The translations under genes and the position numbers were made by a program. The notes below the pieces were generated by a model. That model had not been told where the DNA came from. It saw only the letters and a program-made list of their open reading frames with translations, and did not search any database. Positions 42,351-50,452 of a stretch of DNA of 64,000 bases are shown here, piece by piece (the stretch's first letter is position 1; each line of letters opens with the position of its first letter). Source of the stretch: Nakamurella alba (lineage in GTDB: Bacteria > Actinomycetota > Actinomycetes > Mycobacteriales > Nakamurellaceae); assembly GCF_009707545.1 (NCBI RefSeq), contig NZ_WLYK01000018.1, forward strand, positions 19,014 to 83,013. Reading direction: 5' to 3'.

Positions 42351-43616
42351 ATGGAACCGGCCGACCTGCCCGAGCTGACGGCGCTGCCCGCCGCGGTGCG
42401 CGGTCGGCTGCTGGAGCTGGCCGCCGGGGCGCTCGACGGGCTGCCGCCCGCGCAGATGCCGGCATCGCTGGCCCGGGTCGCCCGGTTCACCCCGGGCAAG
42501 CGCGCCCGGCTCGGCGCGGTCCCGCTGGCCGAGGCGCTGCAGTCCGACGCCGCCTTCCGGGCCGCGGTCGCCCAGGCCGGAGCGGGTGTCACCGACCCGG
42601 CCGATCCGGTGGACCTGGCGGCCGGCGCCTACCTGCAGAAGCTGCCCGATCTGGCCGAGCGGCTGGCCGCGGTTCCGGCCACCACCGATGCCGCCGGCCG
42701 GGATCCGCACGAGTGGCCGCGTCGGGTGCGCCGGTTGGAACGCGAACTGTCGGCCGTCTCCGCCGAGCGGGACCGGCTGGTGGCGGCGCGGACCGGCACC
42801 GAGACCCAGGAGCAGGCACTGGACCGGCTGCGGCAGCGCCTGCGGGACCAGGGCACCCGGCTGCGGACGGCCGAGGACACCGTCGCGGCGCTGCAGCAGC
42901 AGCTGGCCGCATCCGCCGCGGCGACCGCCGCCGGACTGGAGACCGCCCGCGCCGAGGCCGACAGCTGGGAGAAGCGGGCGAAGCAGGCCGCCGACCGCGC
43001 GGACCGCGCGGAGCAGGCGCTGGGCCGCGCCCGGGAGGCGGGCCGGGACGACCGGGCCGCCGCCGATCGCCGGCTCGACCTGCTGCTGACCACCCTCGAG
43101 GGGGCGGCCGGCGGACTGCGCCGGGAGTGGAACCTGCTCGGCGGGGGCGCGGACCCGGCGGATGTCGTCGGCCGCGACCTGGGTGTCGGTGCACCCGCTG
43201 CGGAGACCACCGCGGATCCCGGGCGGCTGCTGCGCTGGCTCGGTCTGCCGGCGGCGCACCTGATCGTCGACGGCTACAACGTCACCAAGTCCGGCTACCC
43301 GGACCTGACCCTGGTGCAGCAGCGGGAACGTCTGGTCCGGTCCGCCGGGGCGCTGGCTGCGCGCACCGGTGCCGAGGTCACCGTGGTGTTCGACGGGGCC
43401 GCGGTCACCGTGCCGCAGATGCCGGGACGCCGTGTGCGCGTGCTGTTCTCGCCGCCCGGGGTGCTTGCCGACGACGTGGTGCGCGACCTCGCCGCGGCCG
43501 AACCGGCCGGCCGGGTGGTGGTGGTGATCAGTTCGGACCGCGAGGTGATGGACGGTGCCCGCGCGCGGGGTGCCCGCACGGCCGGCGCGCCGGTGCTGCT
43601 GGCCCTGCTGACCTGA
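42351..43616 (+). CDS. NYN-domain protein (YacP/Rae1-like) with coiled coil
   Basis: A 421-residue protein: an N-terminal helical domain (about 1-110), a long Ala/Arg/Glu coiled coil (about 120-255), and a C-terminal NYN/PIN-like nuclease. LIVDGYNVTKSGYP carries the first acidic residue, VTVVFDGAAVTV the second, and VISSDREVMDGAR the third. Relatives of YacP/Rae1 cleave mRNA on ribosomes. The coiled coil and large N-terminus are typical of the actinobacterial form. It diverges from the DEDD/GIY-YIG gene. Confidence 0.87.
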   Translation: MEPADLPELTALPAAVRGRLLELAAGALDGLPPAQMPASLARVARFTPGKRARLGAVPLAEALQSDAAFRAAVAQAGAGVTDPADPVDLAAGAYLQKLPDLAERLAAVPATTDAAGRDPHEWPRRVRRLERELSAVSAERDRLVAARTGTETQEQALDRLRQRLRDQGTRLRTAEDTVAALQQQLAASAAATAAGLETARAEADSWEKRAKQAADRADRAEQALGRAREAGRDDRAAADRRLDLLLTTLEGAAGGLRREWNLLGGGADPADVVGRDLGVGAPAAETTADPGRLLRWLGLPAAHLIVDGYNVTKSGYPDLTLVQQRERLVRSAGALAARTGAEVTVVFDGAAVTVPQMPGRRVRVLFSPPGVLADDVVRDLAAAEPAGRVVVVISSDREVMDGARARGARTAGAPVLLALLT

Positions 43617-43628
43617 CCGGACGGCGCG

Positions 43629-43655
43629 GGAACCGGCACTGTCGGTGCCCGTTCC
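43629..43655. terminator. Hairpin after the NYN gene
   Basis: GGAACCGGCAC (43629-43639) pairs with GTGCCCGTTCC (43645-43655) with one C-C mismatch and a 5-base loop. No clear T-run follows, so termination strength is uncertain. Confidence 0.4.
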
Positions 43656-43709
43656 TACCCTCGGCCGCATCCACCCGGACCCGCCGGGCGGGGAGGTCCA
43701 GGAGGTCAG

Positions 43710-43916
43710 ATGCACATCGATTGCGATCGCTGCGAGGTCCGCGGCCGCGCCTGTTCCGGCTGCGTCATCACGGTGCTGCTGGGTGCCCCGCCGGAGGGGG
43801 TCGAGTGGGACGAGAACGAGCGTGCCGCCATCGGGGTGCTGGCCGAGTCCGGCCTGGTCCCGCCGCTGCGGCTCGTCACACCGATGCCGTCCCGGGGGTG
43901 GGAGGAAACTGCGTGA
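43710..43916 (+). CDS. Small Cys-rich conserved protein
   Basis: 68 residues with an N-terminal CDRC and CSGC pair (Cys about 5, 8, 15, 18) likely to hold zinc, then an acidic segment WDENERAAIGVLAESGLVPPLRLV. The start follows GGAGGTCAG. Short proteins of this kind occur at this position in related actinobacteria, but no function is established. Confidence 0.8.
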   Translation: MHIDCDRCEVRGRACSGCVITVLLGAPPEGVEWDENERAAIGVLAESGLVPPLRLVTPMPSRGWEETA

Positions 43917-44054
43917 AACTTCATGAGGTCGGTCACACCGAAGCAACGTCGCCGCACGCCGGACGGGGAAGTGCATGCGTCCGCACGAAATGTCCGTTCC
44001 GCCGGGTGGCCCTTCCCGTGTCCTTCTCGTAATCTGATCGAGACCTTCGGCAGT

Positions 44055-44076
44055 GGGCAACCAGGTCCGGTTGCCC
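44055..44076 (+). other. Short hairpin in the nlpC leader
   Basis: GGGCAACC (44055-44062) and GGTTGCCC (44069-44076) form a perfect 8-bp stem with a 6-base loop immediately before the riboswitch. It has no T-tract. Confidence 0.5.
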
Positions 44077-44084
44077 CGGAGGTC

Positions 44085-44268
44085 ACCGCCGAGTCGACAC
44101 AGCCCGCCGCCATGATCACCTGGTCGGTGGGGTCGAGCCGGGGAACCAGGTACGTGGGGTGAATCCCCGCCACCGTCCGTCGTGCCGCTTCGTGCGGCGC
44201 TGTCCGGCCGGCGCGGGGGTAGGGCAACTTCCGGCCCGAATCCGTCAGCTCACCCGGTAGGCGGCGCA
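44085..44268 (+). promoter_or_regulatory. Cyclic di-AMP riboswitch (ydaO/yuaA class)
   Basis: The conserved blocks of the c-di-AMP aptamer are present in order: GCCGGGGAACCAGG (44137-44150), GGGGTGAATC (44156-44165), and GGGCAACTTCCGG (44222-44234) with CCGAATCCGTCAGCT (44236-44250). A terminal helix is suggested by CACCGCCGA near 44085 and GGCGGC near 44260-44265. It ends 25 bases before the NlpC/P60 GTG. In actinobacteria this class precedes cell-wall hydrolase genes and normally lowers expression when c-di-AMP is high. The end coordinates are approximate. Confidence 0.92.
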
Positions 44269-44292
44269 TCAGGGAAGAAAGGCACTTCGTCT

Positions 44293-45447
44293 GTGGCGAC
44301 GCCAGGCCGCAAGGTCCGCCAGCACCATCCCCGCACCGGAGCACTGCGCACCGCCGCCGCGATCGCACTGCTGTCCGTGCTGGGCGCCCTCGCCGCACCC
44401 GCGGCCTCCGCCGTGCCGGTGACCGACGAGCCCACCAACTCCGCGGAGCCCACCAACTCCTCGGAGGCGCAGCAGGCCTGGGAGGTCGCGTCCCGCCAGG
44501 CGGAGATCGCGTCCGAGGCGCTCAACGGTGCCCGCGAGGAGCAGAAGCGCGCCGACGCCACCGCCACCGCTGCCGCCACCGCGCTGACCACGGCCACCGC
44601 CGCCGCGGCCACCGCCAAGGCCGATGCCGCCTCCGCCGCCGCCGCGGTCGTCGACTACCAGACGCAGCTCGACCAGTTCGCCAGCGCCAGCTTCCGCGGC
44701 GCCAGCACCGGCACCATGTCGTTGATCCTCACCGCGGACAACGCCGACGACTTCCTGGAGCAGGCCACCTCCCTCGAGCAGGTCGCCGCCGACAACCGCA
44801 CCGTGATGCAGACCGCGCTGGCCGCGAAGCAGAAGGCCGCGCAGGCCTCCGTCGCCGCCGTGTCCGCCCAGCAGAGCGCCGCCACCGCGAGCGAGACTGC
44901 GGCGACCGCGAAGAAGGAGGCGGACGCCGCCGCCGCGACCGCCGCCACCCGCAAGACCTCGCTGGACGCCGCCGCCGCGAAGTACCGGACCTTGTACAAC
45001 CGGCTGTCCGCGGTGGAGCAGGCCGCCATGCTGAGCATGGCCCAGGCCTCGCAGGCCGCCGCCGGCATCGCCAGCGTGGAGCCGGTCGGCGACGCCGCCG
45101 GCCAGAAGGCCGCGGCCGCGGCGATCACCAAGATCGGCGGCGGCTACTGCTACGCCTGCGACGGTCCCGAGTCCTACGACTGCTCCGGCCTGACCAAGTG
45201 GGCGTGGGCGACCGCCGGCATCGACATCCCCCGCGTCAGCTACGAGCAGGCCAACTACCCGGAGGTCCCGCTGGACCAGCTGCAACCGGGCGACCTCGTC
45301 ACCTACTACTCGCCCGTGTCGCACGTCGCGATCTACGTCGGGTACGGCATGGTGGTCAGCGCGGCCGACGAATCGCTGGGCATCATCTACGTGCCCGTCG
45401 AGAAGGGCGGCCCGAACGCCACCGGCCACCGGGTGCCGCGCGGCTAG
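44293..45447 (+). CDS. NlpC/P60 family peptidoglycan endopeptidase (RipC-like)
   Basis: A 384-residue secreted cell-wall hydrolase. It has a signal peptide (about 15-45, ending SAVP), a long Ala-rich coiled-coil domain (about 55-265), and a C-terminal NlpC/P60 domain. YDCSGLTKWAW holds the catalytic Cys (about 298), SHVAIYVG the His, and the next polar residue follows. It carries an unusual extra Cys pair just before the active site (GGGYCYACDGPE). The coiled-coil probably gates activity through FtsEX-like partners, as for RipC. Expression is controlled by the upstream c-di-AMP riboswitch. Confidence 0.92.
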   Translation: MATPGRKVRQHHPRTGALRTAAAIALLSVLGALAAPAASAVPVTDEPTNSAEPTNSSEAQQAWEVASRQAEIASEALNGAREEQKRADATATAAATALTTATAAAATAKADAASAAAAVVDYQTQLDQFASASFRGASTGTMSLILTADNADDFLEQATSLEQVAADNRTVMQTALAAKQKAAQASVAAVSAQQSAATASETAATAKKEADAAAATAATRKTSLDAAAAKYRTLYNRLSAVEQAAMLSMAQASQAAAGIASVEPVGDAAGQKAAAAAITKIGGGYCYACDGPESYDCSGLTKWAWATAGIDIPRVSYEQANYPEVPLDQLQPGDLVTYYSPVSHVAIYVGYGMVVSAADESLGIIYVPVEKGGPNATGHRVPRG

Positions 45448-45472
45448 AGCAGAGTGCAGAGGGGGTGCGGCC

Positions 45473-46594
45473 GTGCGTCGCACCCTGCTCGTCACCAACG
45501 ACTTCCCGCCGCGCACCGGCGGCATCCAGTCCTACGTGCACGCACTCGCCGTGCGGTTGCCCGCCGACGACCTGGTCGTCTACGCGCCGGCCTGGGACGG
45601 CGCCGCGGAGTTCGACGCCGCGCAGCCGTTTCGGGTGGTCCGGCACCCCACCTCGCTGATGCTGCCGGTACCGACCGTGGCGCGCCGGGCCCGGGCCCTC
45701 GTGCAGGAGCACCGGCTGGACGCCGTCTGGTTCGGCGCCGCCGCGCCGCTGGCCCTGCTCACCCCGGCGCTGCGCCGGGCCGGTGTCCGGCGCGCGGTGG
45801 CCAGCACCCACGGGCACGAGGTGGGCTGGTCGATGCTGCCGGGATCCCGGCAGGCGCTGTGCCGGATCGGCGGCACCGTCGACGTGATCACCTTCGTCAG
45901 CCGGTACGCCCGCGGCCGGATCGCCGCCGCCCTCGGCCCGATGGCACGGCTGGAATACCTGCCGCCCGGGGTCTCGCCGGACTTCCGGCCGGACCCGGCC
46001 GGCCGCGCGGACGTCCGCGGGCGGCTCGGCCTCGGCGATAGGCCGGTGGTCTCCTGCATCTCCCGGTTGGTCGCCCGCAAGGGCCAGGACATGCTGATCC
46101 GCAGCTGGCCGCAGGTGGTGGCCCGGCACCCGGACGCGGTGCTGCTGATCGTCGGCGACGGCTCCGACGCCGCCCGACTGCACCGGCTCGCCGCGGACTC
46201 ACCGGTCGCCGGGTCGATCCGGATGACCGGCCGCGCTCCGGACGGCGAGCTCGCCGCGCACTACGCGGCGGCCGACGTCTTCGCGATGCCCTGCCGAACC
46301 AGGGGAGGCGGGCTCGACGTCGAGGGTCTGGGCATCGTGTTCCTGGAGGCCGCCGCGGTCGGTCTGCCGGTGATCGCCGGTGACTCCGGCGGCGCACCGG
46401 AGGCGGTGCAGGACGGCCGCACCGGCACCGTGGTCGACGGCCGGGACGCCGACGCCGTCGCCGCTGCCGTCGTCGAACTGCTCAACGACCCGGCGCTGCG
46501 CGCCCGCTACGGCGAGGCCGGCCGGCGCTGGGTCCGGCAGGACTGGACCTGGGACCGTTCCGCGGAGCGGCTGGCCGACCTGCTGTCCCGCTGA
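45473..46594 (+). CDS. pimB: Phosphatidyl-myo-inositol alpha-mannosyltransferase (PimB'-like)
   Basis: A 373-residue GT-B family 4 glycosyltransferase that transfers mannose from GDP-mannose to PIM1 to form PIM2. NDFPPRTGGIQSYVHALAVRL begins the fold, SRLVARKGQDMLIRSW and FLEAAAVGLPVIAGDSGGAPEAV (the E-x7-E region) carry nucleotide-sugar contacts. The homologue Rv2188c lies at the same locus. The GTG at 45473 follows GAGGGGG. It implies that the envelope contains phosphatidylinositol mannosides. Confidence 0.9.
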   Translation: MRRTLLVTNDFPPRTGGIQSYVHALAVRLPADDLVVYAPAWDGAAEFDAAQPFRVVRHPTSLMLPVPTVARRARALVQEHRLDAVWFGAAAPLALLTPALRRAGVRRAVASTHGHEVGWSMLPGSRQALCRIGGTVDVITFVSRYARGRIAAALGPMARLEYLPPGVSPDFRPDPAGRADVRGRLGLGDRPVVSCISRLVARKGQDMLIRSWPQVVARHPDAVLLIVGDGSDAARLHRLAADSPVAGSIRMTGRAPDGELAAHYAAADVFAMPCRTRGGGLDVEGLGIVFLEAAAVGLPVIAGDSGGAPEAVQDGRTGTVVDGRDADAVAAAVVELLNDPALRARYGEAGRRWVRQDWTWDRSAERLADLLSR

Positions 46595-46628
46595 CAGCCC
46601 GCCGCACGCCGCCGGTTACCGTGGCCGG

Positions 46629-47420
46629 GTGCGGATCAGCTTCGTGTCCGACATCCACGGGAACATCGAGGCCCTGGCCAGGGTCGCGGCGCAGGCCGAG
46701 CAGCTGGTCGTGCTGGGGGACCTGCTGGACTACGTCGACTACCACGACCACGGCAACGGCATCCTGGGCCAGGTGTTCGGGGCGGACCGGGTCCGGCCGT
46801 TCGCCCGGCTCCGCAGTTCCGGCGACTTCCTCGGCCTGCGTGACTACAACCGCTCGCTGTGGGCCACCGTCAGCGACCCGGTGTCGGTGCTCAGCGAGGT
46901 GGTGGCCGTCCGCTACCAGCAGGTGCTGGAGGCCGTCGGGCCGGACACATTGCTGACCCTGGGCAACGTCGACGTGGCGGCGGTGTGGAACGAGATCGCC
47001 GGCGACCGGCTGCCCTACCTGGACGGTGCGGTGGTCTCCGTCGGCGGCCTGGACCTGGGCTTCGTGGCCGGCGGGTCGACCCGGACCGGCATCCCGGTCC
47101 GTGCCCCGGATCCGGTCTGGCAGCCGCTGGTCCGGCCCGGGGACGAGTACCTGGCGACGGTGCGCGACCTGGGCCCGGTGGACGTGCTGTGCTCGCACGT
47201 GCCGCCGCAGATCCCGTCGTTGCGGTACGACGTGGTGCCGGCCCGGATGGAGATGTTCGGCCCTGGCCTGCGCGAGTACATCGACGAGCACCATCCGAGG
47301 TGGGCGCTCTTCGGGCACGTGCACCAGCCGCTGGCCCGGCGGCTGCGGGTGGGCCGCACCGAGTGCGTCAACGTCGGTCACTTCCAGCGCTTCCCGGTGC
47401 CTTTCGTGCTGGAGGTCTGA
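46629..47420 (+). CDS. Calcineurin-like metallophosphoesterase
   Basis: A 263-residue metallophosphoesterase. Metal-binding motifs are SDIHGNIEAL (Asp-x-His), VVLGDLLDY (GD), LTLGNVDVAAV in place of the usual GNH(D/E), LCSHVPP (His) and LFGHVHQPL (GHxH). The replaced GNH motif may reduce or alter activity. It is 34 bases behind pimB' and 24 bases before the SRPBCC gene, so it is probably cotranscribed. The substrate is unknown. Confidence 0.8.
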   Translation: MRISFVSDIHGNIEALARVAAQAEQLVVLGDLLDYVDYHDHGNGILGQVFGADRVRPFARLRSSGDFLGLRDYNRSLWATVSDPVSVLSEVVAVRYQQVLEAVGPDTLLTLGNVDVAAVWNEIAGDRLPYLDGAVVSVGGLDLGFVAGGSTRTGIPVRAPDPVWQPLVRPGDEYLATVRDLGPVDVLCSHVPPQIPSLRYDVVPARMEMFGPGLREYIDEHHPRWALFGHVHQPLARRLRVGRTECVNVGHFQRFPVPFVLEV

Positions 47421-47444
47421 GCCGGAGCGACTAACCTTCCGGAC

Positions 47445-47882
47445 ATGGCCGACTCCTCCACCCAGTCGCTGACGATGGACGCGGCACCCGCGGACATCAT
47501 GGCCACCATCGCCGACTTCCCGGCCTACCCCGACTGGACCGGGGCGGTGAAGCAGGTGGAGATCACCGAGCCCGGCAGCGACGGCCGGGCCCGCCGGGTG
47601 AAGTTCGGGCTGGACGCCGGAATGATCAAGGACACCTACGAGCTCGAGTACACCTGGGCGGCGGACGGGCTCTCGGTCTCCTGGGACCTGGTGTCCGGTC
47701 AGATGCAGAAGTCGCAGCACGGCAGCTACGTGCTGGCCCCGCAGGGCGGGCGCACCGAGGTCACCTACACGTTGTCGGTCCAGCTGACCGTGCCGCTGAT
47801 CGGGGTGCTGCGCCGCAAGGCCGAGCGGACGATCATGGACACCGCGCTCAAAGAGCTCCGCAAGCGCGTCGAGCAGGCCTGA
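47445..47882 (+). CDS. SRPBCC/polyketide cyclase family protein (Rv2185c/TB16.3-like)
   Basis: 145 residues with a START-like ligand-binding fold: QSLTMDAAPADIMATIADFPAYPDWTGAVKQVEI, LEYTWAADGLSVSWDLVSG, and a long C-terminal helix. It is adjacent to the ArsA-like ATPase gene, whose GTG follows directly after the stop. That pair is conserved in mycobacteria (Rv2185c-Rv2184c). It likely binds a hydrophobic ligand, which I infer from the fold. Confidence 0.88.
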   Translation: MADSSTQSLTMDAAPADIMATIADFPAYPDWTGAVKQVEITEPGSDGRARRVKFGLDAGMIKDTYELEYTWAADGLSVSWDLVSGQMQKSQHGSYVLAPQGGRTEVTYTLSVQLTVPLIGVLRRKAERTIMDTALKELRKRVEQA

Positions 47883-49133
47883 GTGGGGGGCACGACGGCG
47901 CCCCGGGTGGTCCTGCACACCGGCAAGGGCGGTGTGGGCAAGTCGACGGTCGCGGCCATGACGGCGGTCGCCGCCGCCGGCCACGGGCACCGGGTGCTGC
48001 TGCTGTCCACCGATCCCGCGCACTCCGCCGCCGACGTGCTGGACCTGCCGCTGCGGGCGGACCCGACCCCGGTGCCCGGCGTGCCCGGGTTGTGCGCCGC
48101 CCAGGTGGACGTGCGGGGCCGGTTCGAGCAGGCCTGGTCCGCCGTCCGCGGATACCTGGTCGGAGTCCTTGCGGCACAGGGGATCGGCGAGGTACAGGCC
48201 GACGAGCTCACCGTCGTCCCGGGTGCCGAGGAGGTGGTCGCGCTGCTGGAGCTGAAGCGCCACCTGGACTCCGGCGAGCACGACCTGGTGGTCGTCGACT
48301 GTGCGCCCACCGGTGAGACGCTCCGGCTGCTCGCCGTCCCGGAGACGCTGGCGTTCTACGGGTCCCGGCTGCTCGGCGGCCCGGCCCGGCTGCTGCGCGG
48401 ACTGGCCGCGGGCCTGGCCGGGCTCACCGGCGGCAGCCGGTCCGGCCCGTCCGGTGAGGTCCGCGATGCGCTGGCCGACCTGCTGGGCGACCTCGCCGCC
48501 GTGCGCGACCTGCTGACCGATGCGGCGCGCGGGGCCACCCGGATCGTGCTCACCCCGGAGCGGGTGGTGGTCGCGGAAGCGCGGCGGCTGCGGACCGCGC
48601 TGGCCCTGCACGGCTACCCGGTCGACGGGATCGTGGTCAACCGGGTGCTGCCCGACGGGCCGCACGGGGAGCTGGTCAGCGGCTGGCAGCGGTCGCAGGC
48701 CGCCGGTCTGGAGCAGGTCACCGAGTCCTTCGCCGATCTCCCGCAGCACCGGGTGCCGTGGGCCGCCGCCGAACCCGTGGGCGTACCGGCCCTGACAGCG
48801 CTGGCCGCACAGGTCTTCGCCGGTGAGGATCCCGCCGCACCCCGTGCCACCGCCCCGGGCCCGCGCACGACCGAGGCCCCGGGCGGCTGGGAGCTGCGCT
48901 GGTCCCTGCCGCTGGCCGAGCGCGGTCAGGTCCACCTGGGCCGGTCCGGCGACGACCTGGTGGTGACGGTCGGCCCGCACCGCCGGCGGCTCACCCTGCC
49001 GTCGCTGCTGCAGCGCTGCCGGACCGACGGTGCCCGCTTCGAGGGCGACGACCTGGTGGTGCGTTTCGTGCCGGATCCCGAGCGGTGGCCGGAGGCCCTG
49101 GCGCCGGTGGCGGAGATGGTGGCCGGCCGATGA
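47883..49133 (+). CDS. ArsA/GET3-like ATPase with HSP20-like C-terminal domain
   Basis: A 416-residue P-loop ATPase. TGKGGVGKSTVAAM is a deviant Walker A, STDPAHSAADVLD the switch region, and DCAPTGETLRLL the second switch. After about residue 325, an ArsA_HSP20-like beta-domain follows (WELRWSLPLAERGQVHLGRSGDDLVVTVG in its order). It has no arsenite-binding Cys triad, so arsenite export is unlikely; relatives target proteins or lipids. It corresponds to Rv2184c and is embedded with an SRPBCC protein. Client molecules are unknown. Confidence 0.87.
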   Translation: MGGTTAPRVVLHTGKGGVGKSTVAAMTAVAAAGHGHRVLLLSTDPAHSAADVLDLPLRADPTPVPGVPGLCAAQVDVRGRFEQAWSAVRGYLVGVLAAQGIGEVQADELTVVPGAEEVVALLELKRHLDSGEHDLVVVDCAPTGETLRLLAVPETLAFYGSRLLGGPARLLRGLAAGLAGLTGGSRSGPSGEVRDALADLLGDLAAVRDLLTDAARGATRIVLTPERVVVAEARRLRTALALHGYPVDGIVVNRVLPDGPHGELVSGWQRSQAAGLEQVTESFADLPQHRVPWAAAEPVGVPALTALAAQVFAGEDPAAPRATAPGPRTTEAPGGWELRWSLPLAERGQVHLGRSGDDLVVTVGPHRRRLTLPSLLQRCRTDGARFEGDDLVVRFVPDPERWPEALAPVAEMVAGR

Positions 49134-49507
49134 CCGCGCATCACCACCCGGTGGCCGGCCTGACCACCGAGGCCGGCCTGCTGCTCGACGCCGTCTCGGC
49201 CAGGCTGGACCAGGCCCGGGAGCGCCGGCAGGCCGACGCTCCCGAGCCCACGCCGCCGTGCCCCGAGTGCGGGCGGACGGGCGACGGGCCCTCGTGCACC
49301 ACCGGCTGTCCGTGGTGCGCCCTGCTGGCGGTGGCCCGCGGCGAGCGGCCGGAGGTGTCCGACGCCCTGCTGGACGCCGCGGTGACCGCGGTCGGCGCGC
49401 TGCGCCGGCTGCTGGACGCCGCCGGAACACCCCGGACCGGGCCCACCACCGCCCCCGCCCCCCAGGACCCCACCACCACCGGACTGCAACGGATCGACAT
49501 CGAGTGA
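49130..49507 (+). CDS. Small Cys-containing conserved protein (Rv2183c-like)
   Basis: 125 residues with CPECG and CPWC pairs, which could bind zinc, a hydrophobic mid-part, and a Pro/Thr-rich tail ending in QRIDIE. The ATG overlaps the ArsA-like gene stop (ATGA) and its stop overlaps the glucokinase GTG. In mycobacteria a gene of similar size follows the ArsA-like ATPase. No function is known; coupling suggests it works with the ATPase. Confidence 0.75.
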   Translation: MTAHHHPVAGLTTEAGLLLDAVSARLDQARERRQADAPEPTPPCPECGRTGDGPSCTTGCPWCALLAVARGERPEVSDALLDAAVTAVGALRRLLDAAGTPRTGPTTAPAPQDPTTTGLQRIDIE

Positions 49508-50448
49508 GCACCCAGAACGCCTCTTACACCATCGGTCTCGACATCGGCGGTACCTCCGTCCGGGCCGCCGTGGTCGATGCCGACTGCCGCATCGTGGATT
49601 CCCGCCACGCCCCGACCCCGCACACCGTCGAGGAGACCGAGAAGGTCTTCGCGGAGCTGATCCTCGACCTCGCGTCGGTGCACCCGGTGCGCGCGGTCGG
49701 CCTCGCGGTCGCCGGGTTCGTCACCGCCGACCGCACCGCGGTGATGTTCGCGCCGCACCTGGCCTGGCGTGGCGACCCTGTGCCGCAACGCATCTCGGAC
49801 CTGGTCGGGATGCCGGTGGTGATGGACCACGACGTGAACAGCGCCGCCTGGGCGGAGTACCGCCGGGGTTCGGCCCGCTCGGCCTCCATCGCGCTGCTGG
49901 TGGCGATCGGCACCGGGATCGGCGCCGGGCTGATCGTCGACGGCGAGATCTACCGCGGCGCCCACGGTGTCGCGCCCGAGCTGGGCCACCTGGTGCTGGT
50001 GCCGGGCGGCCGGCCGTGCCCGTGCGGGAAGCGTGGCTGCTGGGAGCGCTACTGCTCGGGGACCGGGCTGGCCGACACCGCGCGGGAGATGATCGCGGCC
50101 GACCACAAGCCGGGGCTGTTGGACATCGGTGATCCGGCGGACCTGACCGGCGCCATGGTGGCCAAGGCCGCGTCGGCGGGGGACCAGCTGGCGTTGCGTG
50201 CCCTGGCCGACCTCGGCACCTGGCTGGGCCGTGGCCTGGCGATGGCGGCCGACGTGCTCGATCCCGAGGTGATCGTGATCGGCGGTGGCGTGGTGGGCTC
50301 CTCGGAGTACTTCCTGCCGCAGGCCGTGGCCGAGATGCGGGCGATGATCACCGGCGGTGCCCACCGCCCGGAGCCGCGGGTGGAGCTCGCCACCTTCGGC
50401 GGATCCGCCGGCATCATCGGCGCCGCGCTGCGGGCCGCCGAGCTGTAG
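49504..50448 (+). CDS. ROK family glucokinase/sugar kinase
   Basis: A 314-residue ROK kinase. IGLDIGGTSVRAAVVD is the ATP phosphate-1 motif, VMDHDVNSAAWAE holds the catalytic Asp, ELGHLVL the sugar-binding Glu/His, and CPCGKRGCWERYCSG the zinc-binding ROK signature. It should phosphorylate glucose or a related sugar. The GTG overlaps the preceding stop. A ROK kinase of this type serves as the main glucokinase in several actinobacteria. Confidence 0.9.
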   Translation: MSTQNASYTIGLDIGGTSVRAAVVDADCRIVDSRHAPTPHTVEETEKVFAELILDLASVHPVRAVGLAVAGFVTADRTAVMFAPHLAWRGDPVPQRISDLVGMPVVMDHDVNSAAWAEYRRGSARSASIALLVAIGTGIGAGLIVDGEIYRGAHGVAPELGHLVLVPGGRPCPCGKRGCWERYCSGTGLADTAREMIAADHKPGLLDIGDPADLTGAMVAKAASAGDQLALRALADLGTWLGRGLAMAADVLDPEVIVIGGGVVGSSEYFLPQAVAEMRAMITGGAHRPEPRVELATFGGSAGIIGAALRAAEL

Positions 50449-50452
50449 GGCG

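Noticed and set aside
46482..49511. A 1009-codon open frame on the minus strand across pimB', metallophosphoesterase, SRPBCC and ArsA-like genes
   Set aside because: It is an antisense shadow created by high G+C third positions. Its translation is low-complexity Arg/Gly/His and covers five well-supported genes.
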